Origin: Diacronema lutheri
Lineage: Eukaryota; Haptophyta; Pavlovophyceae; Pavlovales; Pavlovaceae
DNA: 64,000 bases
Assembly (NCBI GenBank): GCA_019448385.1
Contig: JAGTXO010000009.1
Span: forward strand, 930,001 to 994,000
Direction: 5' to 3'
In this document: one piece after another, positions 43,117-52,484 of the stretch
How the letters are laid out: the number at the start of each line of letters is the position of its first letter
How positions within the stretch are numbered: the first letter of the stretch is position 1
Notes under the pieces: model-generated
The model's database searches: none
Seen by the model: only the letters and a program-made list of their open reading frames with translations
What the model was told of the DNA's origin: nothing
Translations under genes and position numbers: made by a program

Positions 43117-45627
43117 TCACGCGCCGCGACCTGGCCCTCCACCCTCGTGGCCCCCACGTCCGCCGCGCGGCCCGCGCTTCCGGCCGGCCGCGCGGCGGCC
43201 GCCGACGCCGCGGCCGCCGCGGCCGCCGCGGCCACCGCGGCCGCCGCGGCCGCCACCAACCTCCGCGGCCGTCGGCGGCTCGCACAACTCGGCGAACGTG
43301 ACGTCCGCCAGGCGGCAGAGCGCGTGCGCGCGCTCAAACTCTCGCAGTGTCCGCTGCAGCTTGGCTGGCGTGAGCACGCGACCCAAGTCGTGGGTGAGGT
43401 CGAAGGGGTCCTCGATGCAGAACAGGTGCCCGTCCCTCTTGCCCGTGCCGCCCGGCGCCATCTCATCCAACCAGCCCACCTCGGCGCGCGAGACGAGCGC
43501 GCCCAGCCGAACGGACGCGACGTGCTCCTCCCGCCGAAACACGATGGCGGCAAATTCAAAAAAGCCGCGCAGCAGCGCACCGACGCTCTGCGCGTTGCGC
43601 GCGCCGCCGCCGCCGGCGGCGGCGGCGGAGCGCAGCGCCGCGTCCACCTCCGTGCCGTCCGTGCAGAAGTGGTGGTCCAGATTGTGCCCATACTCGCGGG
43701 CAATCGCAGCGGCGACTGCCACGTCGCCGTCGGGTGCGTCGTTCGCCGCTGTCGGCTCGGCGGCGCGCGGGCGGCCACCCGGACCGCGGCCGAGGCGCTG
43801 CAGGCACGGCAGGACCGGCGGCACGACACCCGCCTGCAAAAAGCAGATGCCGAGAAGCACGTACGCGTACGATGAGAGCGTGTTTGAAGGCGGGTCGTTG
43901 ATCAAGCGCGCGCGCGCCCAACTTTTAATCGCGAGCAGGAGCGGGCGCACCCGGCTGTCGACGCGCGTGTACGCGCGGACGAGCGCCGTGTTGCGCAGTG
44001 CGAGCGCGTTGGACAAGCCCACGTCGCACTCGATCCTCGAGATCGGGTCGACAAATTTGACAATCGGCACCTGCGAAGCGGGTGAGGGCGTCACTGTGAG
44101 TGTGAGTGTGCGTGTGGGTGTGGGCGTGCGTATGGGTGTCACTGTGAATGTGAGTGTGCGTGTGGGTGTGGGCGTGCGTATGGGTGTCACTGTGAGTGTG
44201 AGTGTGCGTGTGGGGCGTTGTGCTTGCGCGCGTGCACGCACACGCGCGGCCGGTGGTACGGCGTGCGCGCGACGGGGCAGCTCTCACCCGCGCGTGTGCG
44301 ATTGGCTGCACGTTCTCCGCGCCACACTCGCGCAACCGGCTGGCGAGCATAAAGATTGCGTTGCGGCTGCGCGTGAGCGGCGGGCCCGTCGAGAGGAGAC
44401 ACACGTCGAGGTCTGCGCCTTTGAGGTGCAGGCCGTTCGCCGACGAGCCGAACGGCTCGGCGCGCGCGCCGAAGAGCGAGCGTGCGATCTCACGCACACG
44501 CGCGAGCAGGTGCGCCCGTGCCTCTGTATCGTCGCGGCCCGGCGCGTGCGCGGCGAGCGACGCGTGCAGGTCCGCCTCGAGAGGCGAAAGGCCGTCGTGC
44601 GCGGCGCGGAGCGCCGCGCCCTGCGCCTCGAGCGCGTCGCACGCGCGCGCGCGCGCGTCCGCAGAGCGCGCCGGCGCGCGCGCCTCTGCAGAGCGCGCCG
44701 GCGACGCCGAGCGCGAGCGCGTGCGCGCGGGTTGCGCGCTCGCGCCCGCTGGCGTCGCTCGTCGACCGCCGCGGCGCGCAGAGGCGGGCGACGTGGGCGT
44801 GCCGCTTCGACGGCCGCGGCGTGACGCGCCGGTGCGCGGGCTCGCCGCGCGCCGAGAGCCGCCGTCGTCGCTCTCATCGTCGTCGCCATTCTCGCCGCGG
44901 TCGTCGTCGCCTCTGTCGCCATGACCCGCCACGCGCGCGACCGGCGGCGCGACGCGCCCGCCGCCCGCCACGGCGACGGCGCGCGCGCCGGCGGGCTGCG
45001 CCGGCGGCGCGACGCGCCCGCCGCCCACCACGGCGACGGCGCGCGTGCCGCCGGGCTGCGGCGTGATTTGCACATCGACTGGCGTCACGCCGCGCGCGTC
45101 GCCGTCAGCGCCATTGCCGCCCGCCTCGGCGATGGCGGCATCGAACGGCAGCAGGTCAAACACGTGCGTTATGAGCGCTTCCGACAAAGTCTGGCGCAGC
45201 GTGCGCAATCGCGTCGCGTTGAGCGCCGGCGCGACGTCGAGCGCGCGCTGCCGCACGCCGGCATAGCTTTTCTCAACCGGCAGCGGGAGCAGCTCGACGG
45301 CGCCGAGCGCGCTGTCCAAGGCGGGCGCGTCGAAGGGCGGCCGACGACTCACGAGCAAAGGCGCGTATGCGCTCGGCACCCACAGCCCATTGGTTTGCGC
45401 CCTGGGCAGCGCGGAGAGTGCGCGGCGACGGCGCGCGCGCGGCGCGAGCGGGCGCGCTCGGGCGTGCGCACCGATGCTCGTGTTGCGCGCGCGCCGGAGG
45501 CGGGGCCTGATGGGCCCGCGCGGCGAGGCGACGCTCACCTGCGCACGTGCACGAGGCCGCCGGCACCCGGCCGGAGTAGCGCGAGGACCGAGCGTGCGCG
45601 TGCCATGTCGTTCGGCTCCACAGACAT
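43117..45627 (-). CDS. Terminal uridylyltransferase / non-canonical poly(A) polymerase (Cid1/TUT-like)
   Basis: Three exons (45627-45539, 45401-44288, 44070-43117) give 718 aa. The enzyme adds uridines or adenines to RNA 3' ends. The nucleotidyltransferase core reads FGSSANGLHLKGADLDVCLL with catalytic Asp360 and Asp362, and Asp417 in RIECDVGL after the second intron; NVQPIAHA/RVPIVKFVDP is rejoined exactly by that splice. The PAP-associated region includes SYAYVLLGICFLQAG and FCIEDPFDLTHDLGRVL. An N-terminal linker rich in Arg/Ser/Asp repeats and a C-terminal RGG-type tail (GGRGGRGG) are likely RNA-binding. Donors are GTGAGC and GTGAGA. The ATG at 45627 lies 36 bp from the divergent GST gene. 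Whether U or A is preferred cannot be read safely. Confidence 0.88.
44091..44214. repeat. 48-bp tandem repeat, about 2.6 copies, in a TUTase intron
   Basis: Two full copies and a partial copy of a 48-bp GT-rich unit starting TCACTGTGAGTGTGAGTGTG fill most of the 217-bp second intron. Copy 2 differs from copy 1 by a single base. The unit is private to this intron. Confidence 0.85.
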
Positions 45628-45663
45628 GTCCCGCAGCCGCGACGCGAGCACGCACGCGTAATC
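45628..45663. promoter_or_regulatory. 36-bp divergent intergenic space, TUTase/GST
   Basis: 36 bp between the TUTase ATG (minus strand) and the GST ATG (plus strand). No TATA-like motif is present. The TUTase start is the only in-frame ATG giving its short first exon; the GST start is the first ATG of a long open frame with a hydrophobic segment. Confidence 0.5.
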
Positions 45664-46455
45664 ATGGCGGCGCGGGAACGCGCGCGTGCGACGACGCCGC
45701 GCTACGTCGTCGGCCCGTCGGCCCTCATCGGGGTGATGGGTTTGACGCTCCTCGCAGCGCAGCTGCTGCGCAGGCGTCGGGCCCGGCCCGTTCTCTTCAT
45801 GCACACGGTGAGCGCGCCAGCGCGCGCAGCGCTCTCGCTCGTGAAGGCGTGCAAGCTCGGCGAGCGCGCGATCGAGCTCAAGCGCGTGGCGCTCGAGAGG
45901 GGCGAGCACAAGTCGCCGGCTTTCTTGCAAGTCAACCCAAACGGCTCGGTCCCCGCGCTCAAGGATGGTGACCTGCGCATCGGCGAGTCGCACACCATCA
46001 TGCGCTTCATCACAAAGCGCTTCCCCGTGGACGACCGGTGGTACCCGCAAGACGCGCGAACGCGCGCGCGCGTGGACGAGCAGCTCGACTGGCACCACGC
46101 GCACTCGCGCAAGGGCGTGCCCTACTTTTTCCACCGCTACATTGTCGCGCCCTTCTTCGGCGGCAAGCCCGACCGCGAAGCCGAGGCGATCGGCAAGGAG
46201 GCGTACCTGCAGGCGCTCGCCTTTTTGAATAGGCATCAGCTCGCCAAGCGGCGGTTCCTCGCCGCGGACCACATCACGATCGCCGACTTGGCGTGCTACG
46301 CGGAGCTCGGGCCTATGTACTGGGACGACGACCTCGGCCCACGCATCAAGGCGCTGCCCAACGTGGTCGCGTGGATGGCGCGCATCCGCGCAGAGCCTTG
46401 GCACGACGACGTGCACGGCGAGGTTATCGGCCTCGTGCGCAGAGGCGCGAAGTAG
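45664..46455 (+). CDS. Theta-type glutathione S-transferase with N-terminal anchor
   Basis: 263-aa single-exon protein. After a basic start and a short hydrophobic segment (ALIGVMGLTLLAAQLL) comes a GST thioredoxin fold: FMHTVSAPARAALSLVK, then VNPNGSVPALKDGDLRIGES, the glutathione gamma-Glu binding motif (GES-H). The helical C-terminal domain includes RRFLAADHITIADLACYAEL, the N-capping/hydrophobic staple motif of GSTs. Organisation is nearest to theta/omega-like GSTs, with a catalytic Ser in the SxxAR region (VSAPARAA). The hydrophobic N-terminus suggests membrane anchoring or organelle import. It conjugates glutathione to electrophiles; the substrate is unknown. Confidence 0.87.
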   Translation: MAARERARATTPRYVVGPSALIGVMGLTLLAAQLLRRRRARPVLFMHTVSAPARAALSLVKACKLGERAIELKRVALERGEHKSPAFLQVNPNGSVPALKDGDLRIGESHTIMRFITKRFPVDDRWYPQDARTRARVDEQLDWHHAHSRKGVPYFFHRYIVAPFFGGKPDREAEAIGKEAYLQALAFLNRHQLAKRRFLAADHITIADLACYAELGPMYWDDDLGPRIKALPNVVAWMARIRAEPWHDDVHGEVIGLVRRGAK

Positions 46456-46539
46456 CGCGGCGCAGCGGCCGTCGCGTGTCGGTGTACACTCCTTGTACAC
46501 CACCGCTCGTTCTCCCCTCCCCCCACGGCCCCACCGCTG

Positions 46540-47730
46540 TCACAGCAGCTCGAGTCCCCGCCGCCCGTTGGCGTTGCGCTCAGCGGTCGCGCTTCTGAGT
46601 CCGGTGTCGCCCCCGGCTTCCTTCGGCCGGTCTGCTTTTGGGCTCGGCTGCGCGCTTCCCAATCCCGGGTGCACGCCGGGGCCGCGCCACATAAACTGCG
46701 CGCGCGGATTGACCGCGACGAGCGCGTTATCCAGCCGCTCGGCCGCGCCGATGCCCACGCACGTCGGTGCGCCCGCGCACGCGCAGCACGCCGCCCATGG
46801 GGCGATCGGCTCGTGCGGACGCGGCGCCCGCGCGCGTGCAACAAACTCGGCGCGCGCCGGCGGGTGCGCGCCGGCCCGCCGGCTGGCTGCGCGCTCGCCG
46901 AGCGCCGCGCCTGGCGCGCGCAGCACCCGCCGCAGGCGGTACATGCCGACAAGCGCGTTGCTCGCGCCAGTTCGCGATTTGTACTCGACGACGCGGAACT
47001 CGTCGGGGGCGACGCGGAAGAGCCAGCGGTGGCCTGGTGCGACGTAGGCGCGGCGGTAGCGCGTGTCGAAGACGTACCCCTCGCGCGCGCCCGACAGCAG
47101 CGCGCCCGCCGTCGCGCCGAGGCCGCGCGCGTTGCGCGGCCGCACGATGCCCGCGTCCGTCCACTTGTCGCATTCGTGCGCCGACCGCCAGTGCGCGTCG
47201 TGGAAGGTGAAGAGCTCGCCGCTGCGCGCGATGTCGCCGTCGACCCACCACCAGCCATCAAGCTCGGCGGGGCAGAGGCTCGGCTCGCGCAACCGCGCGA
47301 GCAGCCCTTCGTCCCAGTGGTCGGACGACGCGACGTCGAGCGTGACCGGGCCGCGTAGCCCGGCCGGCGCGCACGCTCGTAGCGCGGCTTCGAGCGGCGG
47401 CTCGAGGCAGCAGCAGAGCGCGGAGCGCGGTTCAACCCAGTCAAGCCACGCGCACGGCAGCGGGCGCGTCCACTGTACGGGCGTGAAGATGCCATCGTTC
47501 GGCAGCGAGTGCCGCCAGCCCGCAGGTGGCCGGAGTGGGCCCGCCGCCTCCTCGCTCTCCTCGGCAGGCGACGGGTCGAGCGGATCGTCGAATGCATTGA
47601 TGAGGCCAAGCTGGAGCCAGTCGGGCAGCTCGTTCTCGCCCGCATCGTCGTGCTCGGGTGGCGAGTCGTCCGAGCTGCCGGATGCGACCGGCCGAGCCGC
47701 GCAGATAGCGCGGGATCCGACGCCGCCCAT
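46540..47730 (-). CDS. Hypothetical 396-aa protein
   Basis: Single-exon, 396-aa frame with non-random composition in its centre: WRHSLPNDGIFTPVQWTRPL, ELDGWWWVDGDIARSG, FTFHDAHWRSAHECDKW, GYVFDTRYRRAYVAPGH, WLFRVAPDEFRVVEYKSRTG. This reads like a globular beta-rich domain. The N-terminus is acidic and the C-terminus Ala/Pro/Arg-rich. No signal peptide or membrane segment is seen, and I do not recognise the family. The start at 47730 is the only suitable ATG. Its 5' flank carries the inverted 132-bp copy of the Fanzor-adjacent element, 39 bp upstream. It is convergent with the GST gene. Confidence 0.65.
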   Translation of the reverse strand: MGGVGSRAICAARPVASGSSDDSPPEHDDAGENELPDWLQLGLINAFDDPLDPSPAEESEEAAGPLRPPAGWRHSLPNDGIFTPVQWTRPLPCAWLDWVEPRSALCCCLEPPLEAALRACAPAGLRGPVTLDVASSDHWDEGLLARLREPSLCPAELDGWWWVDGDIARSGELFTFHDAHWRSAHECDKWTDAGIVRPRNARGLGATAGALLSGAREGYVFDTRYRRAYVAPGHRWLFRVAPDEFRVVEYKSRTGASNALVGMYRLRRVLRAPGAALGERAASRRAGAHPPARAEFVARARAPRPHEPIAPWAACCACAGAPTCVGIGAAERLDNALVAVNPRAQFMWRGPGVHPGLGSAQPSPKADRPKEAGGDTGLRSATAERNANGRRGLELL

Positions 47731-47769
47731 CGAATTTTCGCGCGCCGTCTTTGGGCGCGTAAAATAAAA

Positions 47770-47901
47770 TACTAACGACGCTTACAGGCGGGTCAGCAGG
47801 AGGGGCGCGCACGGGGCCGAGGCTGGACAAACGGAGCGAGCGAAAGGGCGCACGCAACATCAGGCCGAAATCAGGGCGTCGACCCTGTGCACGCCGGCAG
47901 C
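47770..47901 (-). mobile_element. 132-bp inverted copy of the Fanzor-adjacent element end
   Basis: Base-for-base reverse complement of 4584-4715 over all 132 bp, including the terminal repeat TACTAACGACGCTTAC (47770-47785). It lacks the other end of the longer element (4522-4583), so it is a truncated copy or only the mobile end. It is flanked by AT-rich sequence (AAAATAAAA on the terminal side). A 9-bp direct repeat AATGGCCGC (47902-47910, 47918-47926) lies beyond its inner edge. Identity over 43 kb distance implies recent movement or gene conversion. Confidence 0.78.
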
Positions 47902-48203
47902 AATGGCCGCTTAAAATAATGGCCGCGTGCCGTCGCAGGGCGCGACCCCCGCGCGCGGCTACACGCCGCACGAGGTCGCTCGCGCTGTCCATCGGCCAAA
48001 TCAACGCACTTCGGCCTCGCGGCGCCACCGCGGCTCTGCAGGCCGCCAGACCCAGACAGAGCGCCCGCCGCCCAGGTAGGGGGGGGTCCGGCTCCCCGAT
48101 TCCGAACAGCCCCGTTTCCGCGCCGGTGCTGGCGGCTGCGCTGGAGCGCATGGCGCCTGCGTGACGACGAGCGCGAAGTGCTGCGGAGCGCCCGGCGGAG
48201 CGC
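47902..48203. other. Intergenic
   Basis: 302 bp between the repeat copy and the CKS1 stop. It contains a G9-type run near 48079 and no plausible frame or RNA gene. It holds the CKS1 3' UTR and probably the distal promoter of the 396-aa gene. Confidence 0.4.
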
Positions 48204-48784
48204 TCAGCAGATGACGTGACCGGTCGACGGGTCGATCTGCTTGCCGTTCACGAGTCCCGTCTGCGGGTCTGTGCCCTTTGGTCGCCTGAAGAGCAGGATG
48301 TGCGGCTCGGGCCTGCGCCACAGAATACGCATGGCGCGCACAAGGTGCGTCGGCGGCGTGCCGCGGCTGCGCGCGCGGCCGCGGCCGTGCGACGCGCGCG
48401 CGCGCCAGGTTGACGTGGACGCAGACGCGCCAGCCGGCGCGCGCGCACTTGTGAATGCAGTAGTGGACCCAGCCGCGGCTCTGCTGCACGCCGAGTCCAC
48501 GCCACTCGCTCTCCGCGAGCAACTTGCCTTTGGGCACCTGCTTCGCCACGTGCTTTGGGAGGATCACGTGCCTGCGCGGCCGCGCGGCATGCGGCACGCG
48601 CATGCACGGCGGCGCGCGAGCGCGCGGCGTGAGCCGAAGCCGCGGCGCGCGGAGGCGCAGGGCCGCGGCGCGGCGCGGTCCGTGCGGCCGTCATTCCACC
48701 GCACACGCGCGGGCACGCGCGCGCGCACCTGTACTCAAAGTCGTCGTCGCAATACTTGTCCGAATACTCAATGTCGAGCGCCAT
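48204..48784 (-). CDS. CKS1: Cyclin-dependent kinase regulatory subunit CKS1
   Basis: 95-aa cell-cycle protein that binds CDK and phospho-Thr substrates. Three small exons (48784-48729, 48571-48449, 48312-48204) are separated by 157- and 136-bp introns with GTGCGC donors. The joined protein contains [38 protein letters not shown] and [13 protein letters not shown], the CKS signature including the anion-binding residues and the HxPEPH hinge (here KPEPH). The C-terminal tail is about 15 residues longer than human CKS1. Every splice restores the family alignment exactly. Confidence 0.96.
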
Positions 48785-49045
48785 CGCCTGCGCGCGCCGA
48801 CAAGTCCAGGGCGAGCGCGACGCAGAGCGGGTGCGGAGTGAGCGGCGTAGCGCGCGCGGCTACCCGTAGGCGGGTAGCGCGCGCGCGCGCCGGCGCGCCG
48901 GGCCGGCGCGCGCCGCGCCATCGCGCATCCAACCATCCGCGCGCACCGCCGTGCGTGAATGCCGCTAGCTGAGGAGCGTTGCCTTGCGATTTGAAAGAGC
49001 TTTTCAAAATGGAGACAAGCCCATCTTCGCGCGCAGCCGGCCGCC

Positions 49046-50142
49046 ATGCTGCCGCCCAAGTGGCACGCGATCCTCTGCGTGTGCGAGCACCTCGGCGCGC
49101 GCGACCTGTCGGCGGTCGCGCGCACCTGCCGCGAGTGGCGCAGCCTGAGTCTCGAGCCCGGCTTTTGGAGCCGGCTCGACTTGCGCGGACTCGCCTCGGC
49201 CGAGCGCGCGCTCGGGCTGCTGAGCACGCCCAAATTCTCGCAGACGACCTCGATCGCAATCCAGTTCTGCGACGCGCTGCTCGACGCGCACCTCGCGCTC
49301 TTCCCTCCGACGCTGCGCGAGATCGTACTCGACGCGTGCCACCGCATCACCGACGCGGGCGTCGAGACCGTCGCTGCGCGCTGCCGTCAGCTGCGGAAGC
49401 TCTCCCTCTACTGGAACAACCACGTGAGCGACAAGGGCGTGCTCAAGGTCGCGCTCTTCTGCCGCCACCTTGTCGAGCTATCGCTCAGCGGTTGCCACCG
49501 CGTCACGAGCAACGGCACGTCGCGCGCCGCGCGCCGTGCTGCGCGCCGTGGCGCGGCACCGACGCGCGCCGCGCACACGCGCGCCGCGCCGTGCGACGCC
49601 GCGCCCATGCTGCAGGCATTCTGTGCGTCGCGGCGCACTGCAAGCACCTGCACGCGCTCGACATCACGCGTCTGCCACTTGTGAGCGACACCGCCGTCTC
49701 CGCCATCGCGCAGTCGTGCGCTGGCATGCGCGAGCTGCGTTTGTACGCCTCGTCGCAGTACACCAGCGCGCCGATCGTCGACGTCGCGACGCACTGTCCG
49801 CAGCTGAGGCTGCTTGACTGCACGGGGCACAATCGATTGACGGACGACGCGCTCAGAGCGCTCGCGCTCGGCTGCCCGTCCCTCACGTCGCTCAACCTCT
49901 CGTGGGCCACCAAGCTGACGGACGCGGGCGTGGTCGCGATCGCGCGCGCGTGCCGCGACCTTCGGCTCCTCTCGGTGCACGGCGTGCTCGGCATCACCGA
50001 CGTGAGCATCCGCGCGCTCGGCGAGCACGTGCGAGGCCTGGAGGCCCTCGACGTGCGCGGCTGCACCGCCGCCGCCTCGCGCGAGCCCGATAAGCTGCGC
50101 GAGATCATCCCGAGCGTGCGAGTCTTTGTCGTGCACACGTGA
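49046..50142 (+). CDS. F-box/LRR protein (FBXL-like)
   Basis: 331 aa in two exons (49046-49514, 49616-50142). The N-terminal F-box-like helix set (LPPKWHAILCVCEHLGARDL, WRSLSLEPGFWSRLDL) is followed by about nine cysteine-containing LRRs of the FBXL type (CHRITDAGVETVAARC, LSLSGCHRVTSNG, CPSLTSLNLSWATKLTDAG and others). Such proteins select substrates for SCF ubiquitin ligases. The intron appears to be GC-AG (GCACGT donor), because that junction restores SNGILCVAAHCKHL; no GT donor fits the phase. It is divergent from CKS1 (261-bp gap) and convergent with the next gene. The substrate is unknown. Confidence 0.85.
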
Positions 50143-50238
50143 TCGATGGCGGCAGGGTTCTGCCTGGTCGCGGTTCAGAGAGCGCATAACATGTACATTT
50201 CATCCCAGGCTCCAGCGCAAGACCTGCCGTGCACGGCC

Positions 50239-51341
50239 TCACACGACGTACTGCCCCGGCCCGGGCGTCGTGTCGTAGCCCAAAGAGGCTTCCCCGACCA
50301 GGGAGTTGAGGGCCGCGGTTCAGGGAGTTGAGGGCCGCGTCAGGCGTGAGGGCGAAAGCGGCGAGATTGCACGCGCGCGCGCATGCACGGCTCGCGCGCG
50401 TACGGACGCGCGCGCGCGCGTGCGCGCGCCGCACCATAACCCGCCCCCTCGAGGAAGGTCTCGGCAACGGCGAGCTCTTTGAAGCGGTCGGCGCGGGAAA
50501 AGGCCCGGCCGTTGCTCGAGCGCTTGTTCGAGAGCAGCTGCGCGCCGAGCGTCGAGCCGAGCATGTACGTGCCCGCGCCCGGGTAATCTTTCGAACGCCT
50601 AAGCGCAACCGCCGCAAAGTCCGAGTTGGCCCGAGACGACGTGCCGAAGCCAAAGCCTGGCTCGTTGCGCAGCGTGGACTCAACGTTGCCGCGGCCGATG
50701 GACGACGGGCGCGAGTATGACGCCGGCCCCGGCCGGCTCGACAGCTCGGCCGACTCAGGATAGCGCGGTTGATTGGACCACGTCGCGCCCAGCTGAGGCC
50801 GGAGCCCCTCGCGCGTCGCGTTGCGCGGCAAATCATATTTGGCGCCGGGCGTCTGCGCGGACTGCGGGAGGAAGTTGCCGCGCGCAGGCGCCGTGCCGAA
50901 GGAAGAGGCGCGCGACGAGCGCATCCGGCCGAGCACCATCGAGCTGCCGATCGACGGCGGCAGCGTGTAGGACGCCGGCCCGGGCGACGTCGAGTGGCCG
51001 GAGAAGCGCTTCTGGTTTGGCGCGCGCGGCCTCTGCTCGGCGGTGCCAAAGCTGATCGACGCCGTGCCGAGCGTCGAGCGCACCTTGTATACCGGGCCGG
51101 GCGACGTCGCGGGCGAGACGACGAGCCGCGCGCCCGACGAGCCGCCGAACGAATACGCCGGCGCCGACTGCTTGGTCGAGAGGACCTGCGGCGCCTGCAG
51201 CGAGCGCGTGCCGCCGAGCTCGTTCGCGCTCTGCGGGCGGATGCGCAAGTACAGCGGTAGCCTGCGCTCGCGCGAGCCGGCTGAGTGCGGGCTTGCGACC
51301 ATGCGCGTCTCACGCCCGCGCGTGAGCGCGTCGTCCCCCAT
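50239..51341 (-). CDS. Sperm-tail PG-rich repeat (STPGR/SHIPPO, ODF3-like) protein
   Basis: 318 aa in two exons (51341-50435, 50288-50239). At least five PG-rich repeats are visible: SPGPVYKV, SPGPASYTLPPSIG, TPGAKYDL, RPGPASYSRPSSIG, YPGAGTYML and, from the short last exon, YDTTPGPGQYVV. STPGR proteins sit on or inside axonemal microtubules and outer dense fibres. The last exon is only 50 bp; its inclusion restores a full repeat at the C-terminus and the phase fits (GTGCGG donor, AG at 50289-50290). A 19-bp direct duplication (50299-50317 and 50321-50339) lies just inside the intron before that acceptor. The flagellar link fits the dynein gene in the same window. Confidence 0.85.
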
Positions 51342-51544
51342 GTGGAAGCTGTTACCAGCCCGGCGGAGCGGCGGAGCTTCCTTTTTGTGTGTCCGGACGC
51401 GCGGAAACTTTTGCTGGTGACTGGCATCGACAATGCCCGACTGGCGACTGTCGGACCGTCACCGCACCCGCGCGCGCAGGCCGCGAGTGCACAGTGTCAA
51501 GCCACGAACGACGACGTTCTCGTATCCTGCAGCCCTCAACCCCC

Positions 51545-52446
51545 TCAGCTCGAGTCGGCAAGCGCGCTCTCGCCGCCCGCGTCAGCCCACCTGCGCTGCT
51601 GCGTCCCATCGTGGTGCACGCGCAGGTTCTCCTCGCGGTCGCTCGCGACAGTGCGCAGGCCCTGCCGGAGCGCGGACGACTTGGTCAGCAGCCGGCGCAG
51701 GTCCGCCGCCGCGAGCGACAGGCATGCAACCGGTGTGTCGGCAACGACGGTCGCATTGCGCGGCACGTTGTTCAGAATCCCCATCTCGCCAAAGCAGTCG
51801 CCCACGCCGAGCGACATGACGCGCGTGCCGTCGGCGTGCACGCCGAGCGTGCCGCTCACCACGATGTAAAAGGCGTCCGCCTGGCGCACGGCGCGCGTGC
51901 GCGGCGGCGGTCAGCGTCCGAATCGCGCGGGACTAGGGGATGGCCGGCACGGGAGGAGGGGAGGAGGGGATGGCCGGCGCGGGAGGAAGGGAGGAGGGGA
52001 TGGCCGGCGCGGGAGGAGGGGAGGAGGGGATAGCCGACGCTGGAGGAGGGGAGGAGGGGATCGCCGGCGCAGTCGCCTCGCGCGCTACCTGGTCGCCCTG
52101 GCGAAAAACCACCTCGCCCGGCTGGAGCGACGTGCGTGTCATCCGGCTCGCCATCCGAATAAAATTGAGCGCGTGTCGCAACGTCTCCGCGTCCGCGCCC
52201 GACGCGCCGCCGGCTGCGCCGCCGCCGGCTGCCGCATCATCAGTTGTGAGCGCGTCAAAGTCGGCGGCGCTCAGCTGGAGCACCTCCGCGCCGTGCCGGC
52301 CCGCTCGGCACGTGGCCGTGCGCGTGCCGCGCGAGAGCAACGCCGTTTCGCCAAAAAACTCGCCGGCGTGCAGGCGCGTGACCTCAGCCGACTGCGGATC
52401 AGCTGGCGCGGCGGGCGCGGCGAGCCCAGCGGGCAGCGGCCAGCGC

Positions 52447-52484
<38 letters not shown>

